Below the pieces are notes generated by a model, which saw nothing but the letters and a program-made list of their open reading frames with translations, made no database searches and had not been told where the DNA came from. A DNA stretch of 64,000 bases, taken from Thermoanaerobaculales bacterium (lineage in GTDB: Bacteria; Acidobacteriota; Thermoanaerobaculia; Thermoanaerobaculales; Sulfomarinibacteraceae). The translations under genes were made by a program, and so were the position numbers. Below are positions 47,257 through 56,073 of this stretch, piece by piece (position 1 is the first letter of the stretch; every line of letters begins with the position of its first letter). The DNA lies in contig JALOLD010000012.1 of assembly GCA_025456145.1 (NCBI GenBank), forward strand, positions 18,700-82,699. The letters run 5' to 3'.

Positions 47257-48750
47257 ATGCTCCGCACCTACCTCGACTTCATCCGGGCGGTCGCCGTCGA
47301 CCGTCTCGGCCGGGCAGGGGTCATTCTCGTCACGACCTCGTTCATCACCTTCGTGGTGATGCAGGCGGCGATCCTGCTCGGAATCGTCGGCAACGCCTAT
47401 GTCGGTCTCATCGTCTACCTGCTCTTCCCGCTGCTCTTCGTGCTCGGGCTTGCGCTCATCCCGATCGCCTGGATGAGGCGGCGGCGCGCCACCGGGCTGA
47501 CCACCCGGGAGCTCCTCGAACGCCGGTTCGGCCCCGACGGCGTCGAGGCGGACATCGCGGGCTCGAAGGTGTTCCGGACGGTCGCGGTCTTCACCCTCGC
47601 CAACGTGCTGATCCTCGGCATCGCCAGCCTGATGATGCTCCACTTCATGGACACGGCCGAGTTCTGCGGCACCGCCTGCCACTCGGTGATGAGCCCCGAG
47701 TGGTCGACCTACCAGGCGTCGCCGCACGCCCGCGTCGCCTGCGTCGAGTGCCACGTCGGCGAGGGGGTCGGCGCGCTCGTCAACTCGAAGCTCAACGGCG
47801 CCTGGCAGATGGTGTCCGCGGCCTTCGACCTCTACGAGCGCCCGATCCCGACCCCGGTCCACCAGCTCCGCCCGGCCCGCGAGACCTGCGAGAGATGCCA
47901 CTGGCCGGAGAAGTTCTACGGCAGCCGGCTGATCAGCCGGGTCGCCTTCGCCGACGACGAGGCCTCGACCCCGAGCTACACGACCCTCAACCTCAAGATC
48001 GACCCCGGCGCCGCCGGCGCCGCGGGCGTCCACTGGCACGTCGACGCAGGCAATCAGGTGCGCTACGCCTCGGTCCGGGACGAGCGCCGCGAGATGCTCT
48101 GGGTCGAGGCCCGGCAGCCCGACGGAAGCGTTCGCCGCTGGGTCAACACGCGGCTCACGCCGGATGCCGGATCCGGGGAGACCGGGCAGCGGGTCATGGA
48201 CTGCGTCGACTGCCACAACCGCGCGACCCACATCTACCAGCGGCCCGACGACGCGGTCGACGCGCTGATCCGGCTCGGCGCCATCGACCGCAGCCTGCCG
48301 TTCATCCGCCGCGAGGCGGTCAAGGCCCTGCGCGGCGACTACCCGTCGCGGGACGCCGCCGAGGCCGGGATCCGCGCCGGGCTCGGCGCCTTCTACCGTC
48401 GCGCCTATCCCGACCACCTGGCCACGTGGCTCGACCGGATCGACGCCGCGGCCGACGAGCTCGTCGAGGTCTGGGCCCGCAACGTCCACCCCGGGATGCG
48501 GGTCGGCTGGGGCGCCTACCCGAGCTTTCTCGGCCACCGCGAGAGCCCGGGCTGCTTCCGCTGCCACACCCGCGACCTGCGCGACGCCGAGGGAGGCTGG
48601 ATCTCCGACGACTGCACCCTGTGCCACTCGATCCTCGCCTATGGCGAGGCGGCGCCCTTCGCCTACCTCGACCCGGCGGTCGAGGGCGCGCGCAACCGGC
48701 CGATGCACGAGTACCTGCGCGACGAGTTCCTGAGATCCGTCGAGAACTGA
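47257..48750 (+). CDS. NapC/NirT-like membrane-bound multiheme cytochrome c
   Basis: 497 residues. Two N-terminal helices (~20-72, cytoplasmic loop after MRRRRATG) and a third (~100-125, VAVFTLANVLILGIASLMML) precede a periplasmic heme domain. Heme motifs are CGTACH (Cx3CH), CVECH, CERCH, CVDCH, CFRCH and CTLCH, six in all. The FCGTACHSVMSPEWSTYQASPHARVACVECHVG stretch is typical of the NapC/NrfH quinol-oxidising family, although these usually have four hemes and one helix. It probably passes electrons from menaquinol to the octaheme enzyme encoded just before it. Confidence 0.8.
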   Translation: MLRTYLDFIRAVAVDRLGRAGVILVTTSFITFVVMQAAILLGIVGNAYVGLIVYLLFPLLFVLGLALIPIAWMRRRRATGLTTRELLERRFGPDGVEADIAGSKVFRTVAVFTLANVLILGIASLMMLHFMDTAEFCGTACHSVMSPEWSTYQASPHARVACVECHVGEGVGALVNSKLNGAWQMVSAAFDLYERPIPTPVHQLRPARETCERCHWPEKFYGSRLISRVAFADDEASTPSYTTLNLKIDPGAAGAAGVHWHVDAGNQVRYASVRDERREMLWVEARQPDGSVRRWVNTRLTPDAGSGETGQRVMDCVDCHNRATHIYQRPDDAVDALIRLGAIDRSLPFIRREAVKALRGDYPSRDAAEAGIRAGLGAFYRRAYPDHLATWLDRIDAAADELVEVWARNVHPGMRVGWGAYPSFLGHRESPGCFRCHTRDLRDAEGGWISDDCTLCHSILAYGEAAPFAYLDPAVEGARNRPMHEYLRDEFLRSVEN

Positions 48751-48788
48751 GCCGATCGCCGCCCCTCGGCGGCCGGTGGAGGAAGGTC

Positions 48789-50024
48789 ATGCCGATTCAA
48801 CGCCAGCACCCACTCGCGGCAACCCTCGCCGGTGCGATTCTCGCGGCGGCCTTCGCGACGCCGGTCGCCGCCGACGACTCGTCCGACCGCTTCCTCGACG
48901 CGGTCAGCCGGGGCGACTTCAGCCTCAACCTGCGCTACCGGTACGAGGACGTCGACCAGGAGGGCTTCGACGAGTCGGGGCGGGCATCGACGCTGCGCAC
49001 CGTTGCCGCCTACCGGACACTGTGGTGGAAGGGCCTCCAGGTCTACCTCGAGGTCGAGGACGTCCACGACCTCGGCCTGTCGAGCGAGCACAACAACACT
49101 GGCGCCGGTAGCCTCGGCAACGGCGTCGCCGACCGGCCGGTGATCGCCGATCCGCCGTTGACCGAGTTCAACCAGGCCTACCTCGGGTGGAAGCCGATGT
49201 CGAGCCTGCCGATCCGGCTCGGTCTGCAGGAGGTGGTGATCGACAACGCCCGCTTCGTCGGCAACGTCGGCTGGCGGCAGAACCACCAGACCTTCGAGGC
49301 CGCCCGGGTCGACTTCACCGGGATCGACGACCTGGTCCTGAGCTACTCGTTCATCGACCGCCAGCACACCGTGACCGGCGACTCGCAACCGATGTCGACC
49401 AGCCACCTCGGCGTCGGCTACACCTTCGGCGGGATCGGAACCCTCAAGGGCTACGCGCTGCTGCTCGACTTCGACAACCCCGGCAGGGCGACCCTCAACT
49501 CGACCACCTTCGGCGCCTCCTTCGGAGGCACGACGAAGCTCTCGGAGACCCTCGACCTCGGCTACCGCCTCGAGCTCGCCCACCAGACCGACACCAACAA
49601 CCCGGTGCGGATCGACGCCGACTACCTCCGGGGCGACCTGTCGCTCACGGTCTCCAGGTTCACCTTCGCCGCGGCCTACGAGGTGCTCGGCGGCTCGCCC
49701 GAGGACGGTCAGCTCAACACCCCGCTCGCCACCCTGCACGGGTTCAACGGCTGGGCCGACAAGTTCCTCGTCACCCCGAGCTTCGGGCTGCGCGACCTCT
49801 TCGGGTCGGTCGGAGCCACCATCGGCCGGTTCAAGCTCACCGCCGTCTACCACGACTTCTCGGCCGACACCGGCGGCGCCGCCTGGGGCACCGAGCTCGA
49901 CGCCGAGATCGCCTACACGACGCCCTGGAAGCAGCAGCTGGCGCTCAAGTACGCCGGCTACGACGCCGACGAGCACGCCACCGACACGACCAAGCTGTGG
50001 CTCTACACCACCTGGGGCTTCTGA
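48789..50024 (+). CDS. Outer-membrane beta-barrel porin
   Basis: 411 residues with a signal peptide (ends ATPVAADD) and a mature chain of alternating amphipathic strands starting FSLNLRYRYEDVDQEGF and ending TKLWLYTTWGF, with a terminal Phe as in outer-membrane barrels. The pattern resembles alginate-export/OprD-like or DUF1302-type porins often encoded with multiheme cytochromes; no substrate can be assigned. It follows the NapC-like gene by 38 bases on the same strand, so it may supply solutes to the periplasmic reductase. ATG 48789 follows GGAGGAAGG. Confidence 0.75.
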   Translation: MPIQRQHPLAATLAGAILAAAFATPVAADDSSDRFLDAVSRGDFSLNLRYRYEDVDQEGFDESGRASTLRTVAAYRTLWWKGLQVYLEVEDVHDLGLSSEHNNTGAGSLGNGVADRPVIADPPLTEFNQAYLGWKPMSSLPIRLGLQEVVIDNARFVGNVGWRQNHQTFEAARVDFTGIDDLVLSYSFIDRQHTVTGDSQPMSTSHLGVGYTFGGIGTLKGYALLLDFDNPGRATLNSTTFGASFGGTTKLSETLDLGYRLELAHQTDTNNPVRIDADYLRGDLSLTVSRFTFAAAYEVLGGSPEDGQLNTPLATLHGFNGWADKFLVTPSFGLRDLFGSVGATIGRFKLTAVYHDFSADTGGAAWGTELDAEIAYTTPWKQQLALKYAGYDADEHATDTTKLWLYTTWGF

Positions 50025-50049
50025 TCGGGAGGCTGCCACCGTCGGCCGG

Positions 50050-51456
50050 CTATCTCGCCTCGAACGCCCCCCGGCTCGGCGGCGTCGCGTAGCAGAAGCC
50101 GTCGAGGTCGCCCCAGGTCCAGGCGGTCGGCGTGCCGGATCCGGCGGCCGGGCTGGCCGGCCCGATCCGGTAGCCCGGGCCGAGCAGCGGGTCCTCGCCG
50201 TAGATCCCGTCGCTCTCGATGACCGGCAAGGTCGGCTGCGACTGGGAGGGGTTGTCCCAGGCGTACCAGAGGTTGGAGGCGAAGGTGAAGGTGTCGGGCG
50301 CGGTGTCCGGCCCGATGTTGACCCAGGTCGAGAGCGCGCTGCGGTCGAACACCACCAGGTTGTTGACGAACACGCCGTCGCGGCACGCCTCGAAGACGTA
50401 GGGCGGCGAGGTCACGGTCTCCTGGAGGATGCGGAGGATCCAGCTCTCGGGGTCGACGATGGTGTTGTTGGCGACGACGCAACCGACGCAGCCGACATAG
50501 GCGATCGCCGCCTCGGCCCCTTCGAAGACATTGGCGACCACCCTGAGGTCGCGCGCCTCGGCGTTCGGCTCGGTGGTCGACAGCGGCGGCCGGAAGTAGG
50601 CGAAGCCGGTGCTGCCGCCCAGGTTGAGCCCGCGCGCCCCGGTGTCGGTGAAGCGGTTCCAGCGGATCTCGATGTCCTCGCTGCCGCCCTTCGACTGGAC
50701 CGCGTTGGCCGAGAGGTCGTGGAAGGTACTCCGGGCGACCAGCCCGCGGTGACAGCCGACGTGGTCGACCCCGCTGCCCGACGCCGAGCCGCCGCACGCC
50801 GCGAGCTCGGAGAGCGCCACCGTGTAGTCGTTGAGCCCCGACAGCTTGAGGCAGTCCTCATTGCCGCCGCCGCCGATGTCGTGGATGTCGAGCCGTACAA
50901 AGGTGACGTGGTGGGCGGCGAGCGGGTTGCCGACGTCGCCCCCGTCGTCGCAGTTGAGCCCGTTGGAGGCGGCGTTGCGGATCTCGAGATCGTGAACCAC
51001 CACATACCGCGGTCGGGTCAGGTGGAGCCCCTCGCCGCCGCCCTCGAGGACCGGTCGCGGCTCGCCGGCGACACCGCCGATCCAGATCGGGGCGTCGGCC
51101 GAGCCCGTGACGTCCGAGAGGTAGACGCCGCCGGCATAGGTGCCCGAGTGGACGCTGATCGCCGAGCCGGGCGCGGCGTCCTGAGCGGCCCGGCCGATGG
51201 TGGCGTAGGGGCTGGCCGGCGAGCCGTCGCCGGTGGTGTTGTTGCCCCAGGTGGCGACGTGGATCGCATGGGTCGGTCTCAGCCCGCGACCGAAGGCCTC
51301 GAGCCGGTCGCAGCGCGGCGGCTCGGCGACCGACCAGTCGCCGGTGTCGCCCCACTCGAAGTCGCCGGTGAAGATGGCGCTCTGGGCGGCGCACGGACCC
51401 GCGAGCAGCAGGCTGACCACCGCCGCCACCGGCCAGCGAGCTTCTGAGATGATCAT
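50050..51456 (-). CDS. Secreted right-handed beta-helix protein
   Basis: 468 residues. Signal peptide (ends AGPCAAQS), then AIFTGDFEWGDTGDWS, a short motif like the C-terminal one of the HAF-repeat protein at 13.1 kb. Residues ~65-430 are parallel beta-helix coils (HAIHVATWGNNTTGDGSPASPYATIGRAAQDAAPG opening, then VVHDLEIRNAASNGL, VVANNTIVDPE), as in DUF1565 and polysaccharide-lyase-like proteins. No catalytic residues of a lyase could be identified. It converges with the porin gene. Confidence 0.75.
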   Translation of the reverse strand: MIISEARWPVAAVVSLLLAGPCAAQSAIFTGDFEWGDTGDWSVAEPPRCDRLEAFGRGLRPTHAIHVATWGNNTTGDGSPASPYATIGRAAQDAAPGSAISVHSGTYAGGVYLSDVTGSADAPIWIGGVAGEPRPVLEGGGEGLHLTRPRYVVVHDLEIRNAASNGLNCDDGGDVGNPLAAHHVTFVRLDIHDIGGGGNEDCLKLSGLNDYTVALSELAACGGSASGSGVDHVGCHRGLVARSTFHDLSANAVQSKGGSEDIEIRWNRFTDTGARGLNLGGSTGFAYFRPPLSTTEPNAEARDLRVVANVFEGAEAAIAYVGCVGCVVANNTIVDPESWILRILQETVTSPPYVFEACRDGVFVNNLVVFDRSALSTWVNIGPDTAPDTFTFASNLWYAWDNPSQSQPTLPVIESDGIYGEDPLLGPGYRIGPASPAAGSGTPTAWTWGDLDGFCYATPPSRGAFEAR

Positions 51457-51554
51457 GGACCGAGCTTACCCCTTCCACCCCGGACGTGGTCAGTGACCCG
51501 CCGCACTCCCGAAGGTCTCGCCGCCGGGTCAGTTCCGACCTCCGATGCCGCCGG

Positions 51555-51914
51555 TCACCCGGGCGTTCGGCTGGTCGGGGGCTCCCCCGCCGTCCGACGC
51601 TCGTCGAGCACGTGCCGGATCGCGAGATACGGGTGCCGCCAGATCATCCGCGGCCCGGCGAAGCGCATGACCTCACGGATCCTCTCGCGCGGCTCGGGCC
51701 GGTAGCAGTGGATCGGGCAGTTGCTGCAGGCCGGCTTGTCAGGACCGTACGGGCAGAGGTCGAGACGACGATCGGCGTAGGCCGCGAGCTCGGCGCAGGC
51801 GCCGCACATGGGGGCGCCGCCGTGGTGGTGTCGGCAGTAGATCCCGATCATCGCGCGGACCGTCCGCCGCTCCCGCCGCAGCCTCGCCGGCTGGTCGGTT
51901 GCCCGTTTCTCCAT
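51555..51914 (-). CDS. YgbA-type nitrous oxide-stimulated promoter family protein
   Basis: 119 residues. The family features are clear: RRERRTVRAMIGIYCRHHHGG, CGACAELAAYADRRLDLCPYG, and KPACSNCPIHCYRPEPRERIREVMRFAGPRMIWRHP, with seven or more Cys and a His cluster that probably bind metal. E. coli YgbA is induced by nitric oxide and helps recovery from nitrosative stress. ATG 51914 begins the conserved region; the longer frame upstream is low-complexity. Its nearness to the HAO-like cytochrome operon supports a nitrogen-oxide theme in this part of the window. Confidence 0.88.
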   Translation of the reverse strand: MEKRATDQPARLRRERRTVRAMIGIYCRHHHGGAPMCGACAELAAYADRRLDLCPYGPDKPACSNCPIHCYRPEPRERIREVMRFAGPRMIWRHPYLAIRHVLDERRTAGEPPTSRTPG

Positions 51915-52092
51915 CACCGCCGAGCAACACCCCGGAGACCGGGAGAATTGCCGCTCTCCAGGACCGGAAAACCGGGGTCTGGACCGGGAACTTGACACCG
52001 CGTCGCCCCTGACGCCGTCCCTCCGGCTCTGCTATTCTCTGCGACATCAGGACGGTCAGACGACCGGTATCACGCAAAGGGGGAAGGAAACC

Positions 52093-54384
52093 ATGGACAC
52101 GCAATCGACGGGGCGCCTGTTCCGCTTCATGTTGCTCGCCCTCGTGGTGCTCGCCATCGGCCTGCCGGCCGTTGCGCAGGAGCCTGCCGAGGCAGCGACG
52201 GACGAAACCGAGATGGCTGTGATGGTGGGTGAGATCACCGTCACCGCCCAGCGGCGTGAGGAGAACATCCAGGAGGTCCCGCTCGCGCTGACCGCGCTGC
52301 AGGGAGAGGACCTGGAGACTCTGATGGTCGGCGCCCCCGATGTCCGGATCCTCTCCGGCCGGGTGCCCAGCCTGGTGATGGAGTCGTCGTTCGGACGGGC
52401 CTTCCCGCGCTTCTACATCCGCGGTCTCGGCAACCCCGACTTCGACCTCAACGCCTCGCAGCCGGTGTCGATGATGGTCGACGAGGTCGTGCTCGAGAAC
52501 CCGGTGGTCAAGGGCATGCCGCTCTTCGACCTCGACCGGGTCGAGGTGCTGCGCGGGCCGCAGGGCACCCTGTTCGGCCGTAACACCCCGGCCGGCGTCG
52601 TCAAGTTCGAGACCCGCCGACCGGTGATCGGCGACCCGGGCGGCTCCTTCCGCGCCTCCTACGGCACCTACGGCAGCTTCGACGTCTCCGGCGGCGTCAA
52701 CGTGCCGGTCGGCGATCACCTCGCCATGCGGTTCTCCGCCCTGTACCAGGAGCAGGACGACTGGATCGACAACCTGTACGAGCCGGGTCCGGTGGACGAG
52801 CTCGGCGGCCACACCATCGGCGCCGGCCGCTTCCAGCTGCTGTGGAGCCCGACCGAGAGCTTCGACGCCCTCGTCAACCTCCACACCTGGGACGTCGACG
52901 GCACCGCCCGCGTCTTCCGGGCGAACATCCTCAAGCCGGGCGGCGGCGGCCTGGTCGACGGCTTCGACCAGGAGGAGGTCTACCTCGACGGCCAGAACAG
53001 CCAGGACATCTCGTCCTACGGCGGCTCGCTGCGCTTCGACTGGGACCTCGGCGGCTCCACCCTGACCTCGATCACCGCCTTCGAGAAGATCGACAACATG
53101 CTCAGCCGCGGCGACATCGACGGCGGCTTCGGCGCGGTCTATGCGCCCCCTTCCGGACCGGGCTTCATCCCCTTCGCCTCTGAATCGGCGGACGGCATCC
53201 CCGACCTCGACCAGTTCACCCAGGAGCTCCGGCTCGCGAGCAACGGCAACGACACCCTGGACTGGATCTTCGGCGCCTTCTACTTCGACGAGGACTTCCA
53301 GGCCGACACCTACAGCTTCAACTCGTTGGCGCCCGGCAACCCGCGCGACGGCTATGCCTTCCAGACCCAGCAGTCGACCTCGTACGCCCTCTTCGGCTCG
53401 CTCGACTTCCACCTCGGCGAGCGCTGGGACCTGCAGGCCGGGATCCGCTACACCGACGACGAGAAGGACTTCTCGGCCGAGCGTCCCGACCCGACCTTCC
53501 AGCTTCCCACCTTCGCGCCGATCACCCGCCATACCGAGGACGACAACGTCAGCTGGAACCTCAGCGCCACCTACAAGCCGAGCAGCGACGTCAACGTCTA
53601 CGGCCGCGTCGCGACGGGCTTCCGCGCCCCGTCGATCCAGGGCCGGATCCTGTTCTGCGCCGACTTCGAGGGTGGTCTCAACCCGGCGACCAACTGCGTC
53701 TCGGTGGCCGACAGCGAGGACATCCTCTCCTTCGAGCTCGGCGCCAAGACCATCCTCGCCGACAACCGGCTCCGCCTCAACCTCGCCGCCTACTGGTTCG
53801 AGGTCTCGGACCAGCAGATCACTGCGGTCGGCGGCGAGTACAACACCGCGACCCTGCTCAACGCCGACAAGACCGAGGGCCACGGCCTCGAGGCCGACAT
53901 CGAGTGGACCCCCTCGGGCCGGGTCCTCATGACCTTCGGCGCGAGCTGGAACCCGACCGAGATCAAGGACCCGAACCTCACCGTCGCGGCCTGCGGCGGA
54001 GGCTGCACGATGAACGATCCGGTGGTCGGCGGGCTCGCCTTCATCGACGGCAACCCGCTGCCCCACGCTCCCGAGATCGTCTTCAACGGCATCATCAACT
54101 TCCGGTCCAACCCGGTCCACAAGGGCCTCTTCGCGACCCTCGACTGGGCCTACTACTCGGAGAAGAACTTCTTCCTCTACGAGTCCGAGGAGTTCCAGGA
54201 CGACTCCTTCGAGGTCGGCCTGCGGCTCGGCTACGGCTGGAACTTCGCGAAGTACGAGATCGCGCTGTTCAGCCGCAACCTGCTCGACGAGGAGATCGTC
54301 CGTGGCGGCATCGACTTCAACAACCTGACCGGCTTCACCAACGACCCGCGGATCATCGGGGTCGAGTTCGTCGGCCGGTTCTAG
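52093..54384 (+). CDS. TonB-dependent outer-membrane receptor
   Basis: 763 residues. Signal peptide (ends PAVAQEP), a TonB box-like EITVTAQRREENIQEVPLAL, a plug domain with RFYIRGLGNPDFDLN and LRGPQGTLFGRNTPAGVV, and a 22-strand barrel ending in IIGVEFVGRF with terminal Phe. The plug style resembles receptors of the sphingomonad/IROMP type used for siderophores, vitamins or oligomers; the ligand is unknown. ATG 52093 is preceded by GGGGGAAGGAAA. A strong terminator hairpin follows the stop. Confidence 0.92.
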   Translation: MDTQSTGRLFRFMLLALVVLAIGLPAVAQEPAEAATDETEMAVMVGEITVTAQRREENIQEVPLALTALQGEDLETLMVGAPDVRILSGRVPSLVMESSFGRAFPRFYIRGLGNPDFDLNASQPVSMMVDEVVLENPVVKGMPLFDLDRVEVLRGPQGTLFGRNTPAGVVKFETRRPVIGDPGGSFRASYGTYGSFDVSGGVNVPVGDHLAMRFSALYQEQDDWIDNLYEPGPVDELGGHTIGAGRFQLLWSPTESFDALVNLHTWDVDGTARVFRANILKPGGGGLVDGFDQEEVYLDGQNSQDISSYGGSLRFDWDLGGSTLTSITAFEKIDNMLSRGDIDGGFGAVYAPPSGPGFIPFASESADGIPDLDQFTQELRLASNGNDTLDWIFGAFYFDEDFQADTYSFNSLAPGNPRDGYAFQTQQSTSYALFGSLDFHLGERWDLQAGIRYTDDEKDFSAERPDPTFQLPTFAPITRHTEDDNVSWNLSATYKPSSDVNVYGRVATGFRAPSIQGRILFCADFEGGLNPATNCVSVADSEDILSFELGAKTILADNRLRLNLAAYWFEVSDQQITAVGGEYNTATLLNADKTEGHGLEADIEWTPSGRVLMTFGASWNPTEIKDPNLTVAACGGGCTMNDPVVGGLAFIDGNPLPHAPEIVFNGIINFRSNPVHKGLFATLDWAYYSEKNFFLYESEEFQDDSFEVGLRLGYGWNFAKYEIALFSRNLLDEEIVRGGIDFNNLTGFTNDPRIIGVEFVGRF

Positions 54385-54408
54385 CCCAACTCTCTCGGAA
54401 CGACCACC

Positions 54409-54436
54409 GCGCCCGCTCCCTCCGGGGAGCGGGCGC
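54409..54436 (+). terminator. Rho-independent-type terminator hairpin
   Basis: A perfect 12-bp stem (GCGCCCGCTCCC at 54409-54420, complement at 54425-54436) with a TCCG tetraloop, followed by TTCGTTGTT. It starts 25 bases after the TonB-receptor stop and ends that transcript before the hexamer element. Confidence 0.8.
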
Positions 54437-54470
54437 TTCGTTGTTCCGATCCGCGACGGCGGCATCCTCC

Positions 54471-54650
54471 GCGTCCGAGTCCGCGTCCGCGTCCGAGTCC
54501 GAGTCCGTGCCCGTATCCGTGCCCGTGTCCGATGTCAGCGCCAGCGGCGGCATGGTCACCTCCGGGGTGTTCAACTCCACGCGTAGCCGTCGGCCCCCGC
54601 ACTGCCTCTGATATCGGACGCGGACTCGGACTCGGACTCGGACGCGGGAT
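54471..54650. repeat. Bipartite hexamer inverted-repeat element, copy 2
   Basis: Ten GNNTCC/GTGCCC hexamers (54471-54530) run into GATGTCAGCGCCAGCGGCGG. After a ~60-base core the other arm is CTGATATCGGAC plus four more reverse-complement hexamers (54607-54643) and then GCGGGATCAGG. The complement of the right arm, GTCCGATATCAG, matches GTCCGATGTCAG of the left arm, so the element has the same plan as copy 1 at 35.0 kb but a much shorter core. Both are followed on the right by CGCGGGAT and then a GAGAGGG-rich stretch. It is non-coding. Confidence 0.8.
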
Positions 54651-54691
54651 CAGGAGAGGGAGAGGGACGGGGATCGGCCGCTGTCCCCCCG

Positions 54692-56023
54692 TCACCCCCG
54701 GTAGAGCTGGATCCGCGACTCGGGCACGCGGTGGGCGAGCCGCGCCATGCTCTCCCCCACCCTCGCCCGGATCCGCTCGAGGTCGAGGGTGAGGAGCTCG
54801 CGATCCCTCATCAACAGGCGACCGTCGCAGATCACGGTCCGCGCGTCCGACGCCCGCGCCGAGTAGACGAGGCTCGCAGCCGGATCGTGCAGGGGCTGGT
54901 GATGGGCGCCGCCGAGGTCGAGGAGGGCGATGTCGGCGAGGTAACCGGGAGCGAGGTGCCCGAGATCGTCCGGCAGGCCGTAGACCCTGGCGCTCTCCCG
55001 CGTCGCGACGGTCAGCGCAGCGCCCACCGGCATCTCGCGCGGATCCCCGGTCTCGTGCTTGGCGACCATGGCCATCAGCCGCAACGACTCGAGAACGTCG
55101 AGGGTGTTGTTCGACACCGGCCCGTCGGTGGCCAACCCGACCGGCACCCCGGCACGGCGCAGCTCGAGCACCGGAGCGGCGCCCATTGCGAGCTTGAGAT
55201 AGGTCTTCGGCGCGTGCGCCACGCCGCACGGGCGGCCGGCCATCAGCTCGATGTCGCCGGGGGTCACGCCGCAGCAGTGGGCGAGGATCGTCGGCCGATC
55301 GAGCACTCCGGTCGCCGCGAGCACCCCGATCGGCGTGCGACCGCTCGTCGCCAGGCTCGCCTCGGTCTGGGCGACGGTCTCGGCGGCATGGATGTGGATT
55401 CCCAGGTCGAGACGCTCGGCCTCCTCCGCGATCGCCCGCAGGAAGTCGTCATCACAGGTGTAGGGGGCGTGCGGCGCGAGCCACGTCGTGATCCGCCCTC
55501 CTGCCGCGCCGCTGTACTCCCGGGCGAACGACGCGGTGCGGCGGACGCCCTCGGCGCCTTGGCTGCCAAACACCGCCCAGCCGAGGGCGGCGCGGCTCCC
55601 GGCGAGCTCGACCGCCTCAGCGGCGCGATCCATGAAGAAGTAGTGGTCGGCGACCGCGGTCACGCCCGCGGCGATCATCTCGGCGAGACCGAGCTGCATC
55701 CCCCAGAAGACGTCCTCCGCCGTGAGATTGGCCTCGAGGGGCCAGATGTGGTCGTTGAACCAGCTGACGATGTCGACGTCCTCGGCGAGGCCGCGGAACA
55801 GCCCCATCGGGACGTGGGCGTGGGTGTTGATCAGACCGGGGATGGCGAGCTGGCCGTCCGCGTCGACGATGTCGCAGCCCCCGGCGACCGCTCCGGGCTC
55901 GGTCGGTCGCACCGCACCGATTCGATTCCCCTCGATCGCGATGTCGTGGCTGCGGAGGATGCGGCAGGCGTCCGACTCGCACTGGAGGACCGCCGCGTTC
56001 CGGATCAGCAAGGTCGTCACCAC
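54692..56023 (-). CDS. Amidohydrolase of the MTA/SAH (TRZ/ATZ) deaminase group
   Basis: 443 residues, composite-domain amidohydrolase. Metal ligands are seen in LINTHAHVPMGLFRG (HxH), HIHAAETVAQTE (His), LAHCCGV (His) and LATDGPVSNNTLD (Asp), with VADHYFF between. This set fits the 5-methylthioadenosine/S-adenosylhomocysteine deaminase or guanine-deaminase-like branch; 8-oxoguanine or other purine deaminase activity is an alternative. The first residues (TTLLIRNAAVL) form the small beta domain. GTG 56023 (or 56020) is the start; upstream sequence of the long frame is Arg-rich shadow. Last in a same-strand series. Confidence 0.85.
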   Translation of the reverse strand: MVTTLLIRNAAVLQCESDACRILRSHDIAIEGNRIGAVRPTEPGAVAGGCDIVDADGQLAIPGLINTHAHVPMGLFRGLAEDVDIVSWFNDHIWPLEANLTAEDVFWGMQLGLAEMIAAGVTAVADHYFFMDRAAEAVELAGSRAALGWAVFGSQGAEGVRRTASFAREYSGAAGGRITTWLAPHAPYTCDDDFLRAIAEEAERLDLGIHIHAAETVAQTEASLATSGRTPIGVLAATGVLDRPTILAHCCGVTPGDIELMAGRPCGVAHAPKTYLKLAMGAAPVLELRRAGVPVGLATDGPVSNNTLDVLESLRLMAMVAKHETGDPREMPVGAALTVATRESARVYGLPDDLGHLAPGYLADIALLDLGGAHHQPLHDPAASLVYSARASDARTVICDGRLLMRDRELLTLDLERIRARVGESMARLAHRVPESRIQLYRG

Positions 56024-56073
56024 CGGATTCTCGTCCACCCGCCGGCGTCTCGCAAGCCAACCGGGCGAGCGGT

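Noticed and set aside
51990..52006. TTGACACCGCGTC as a second FNR/HcpR-type box before the YgbA gene
   Set aside because: The right half-site is not the complement at the required four-base spacing.
51992..52038. TTGACA and TATTCT as a promoter for the TonB receptor
   Set aside because: Spacing is 35 bases, twice the normal distance; no better -35 was found.
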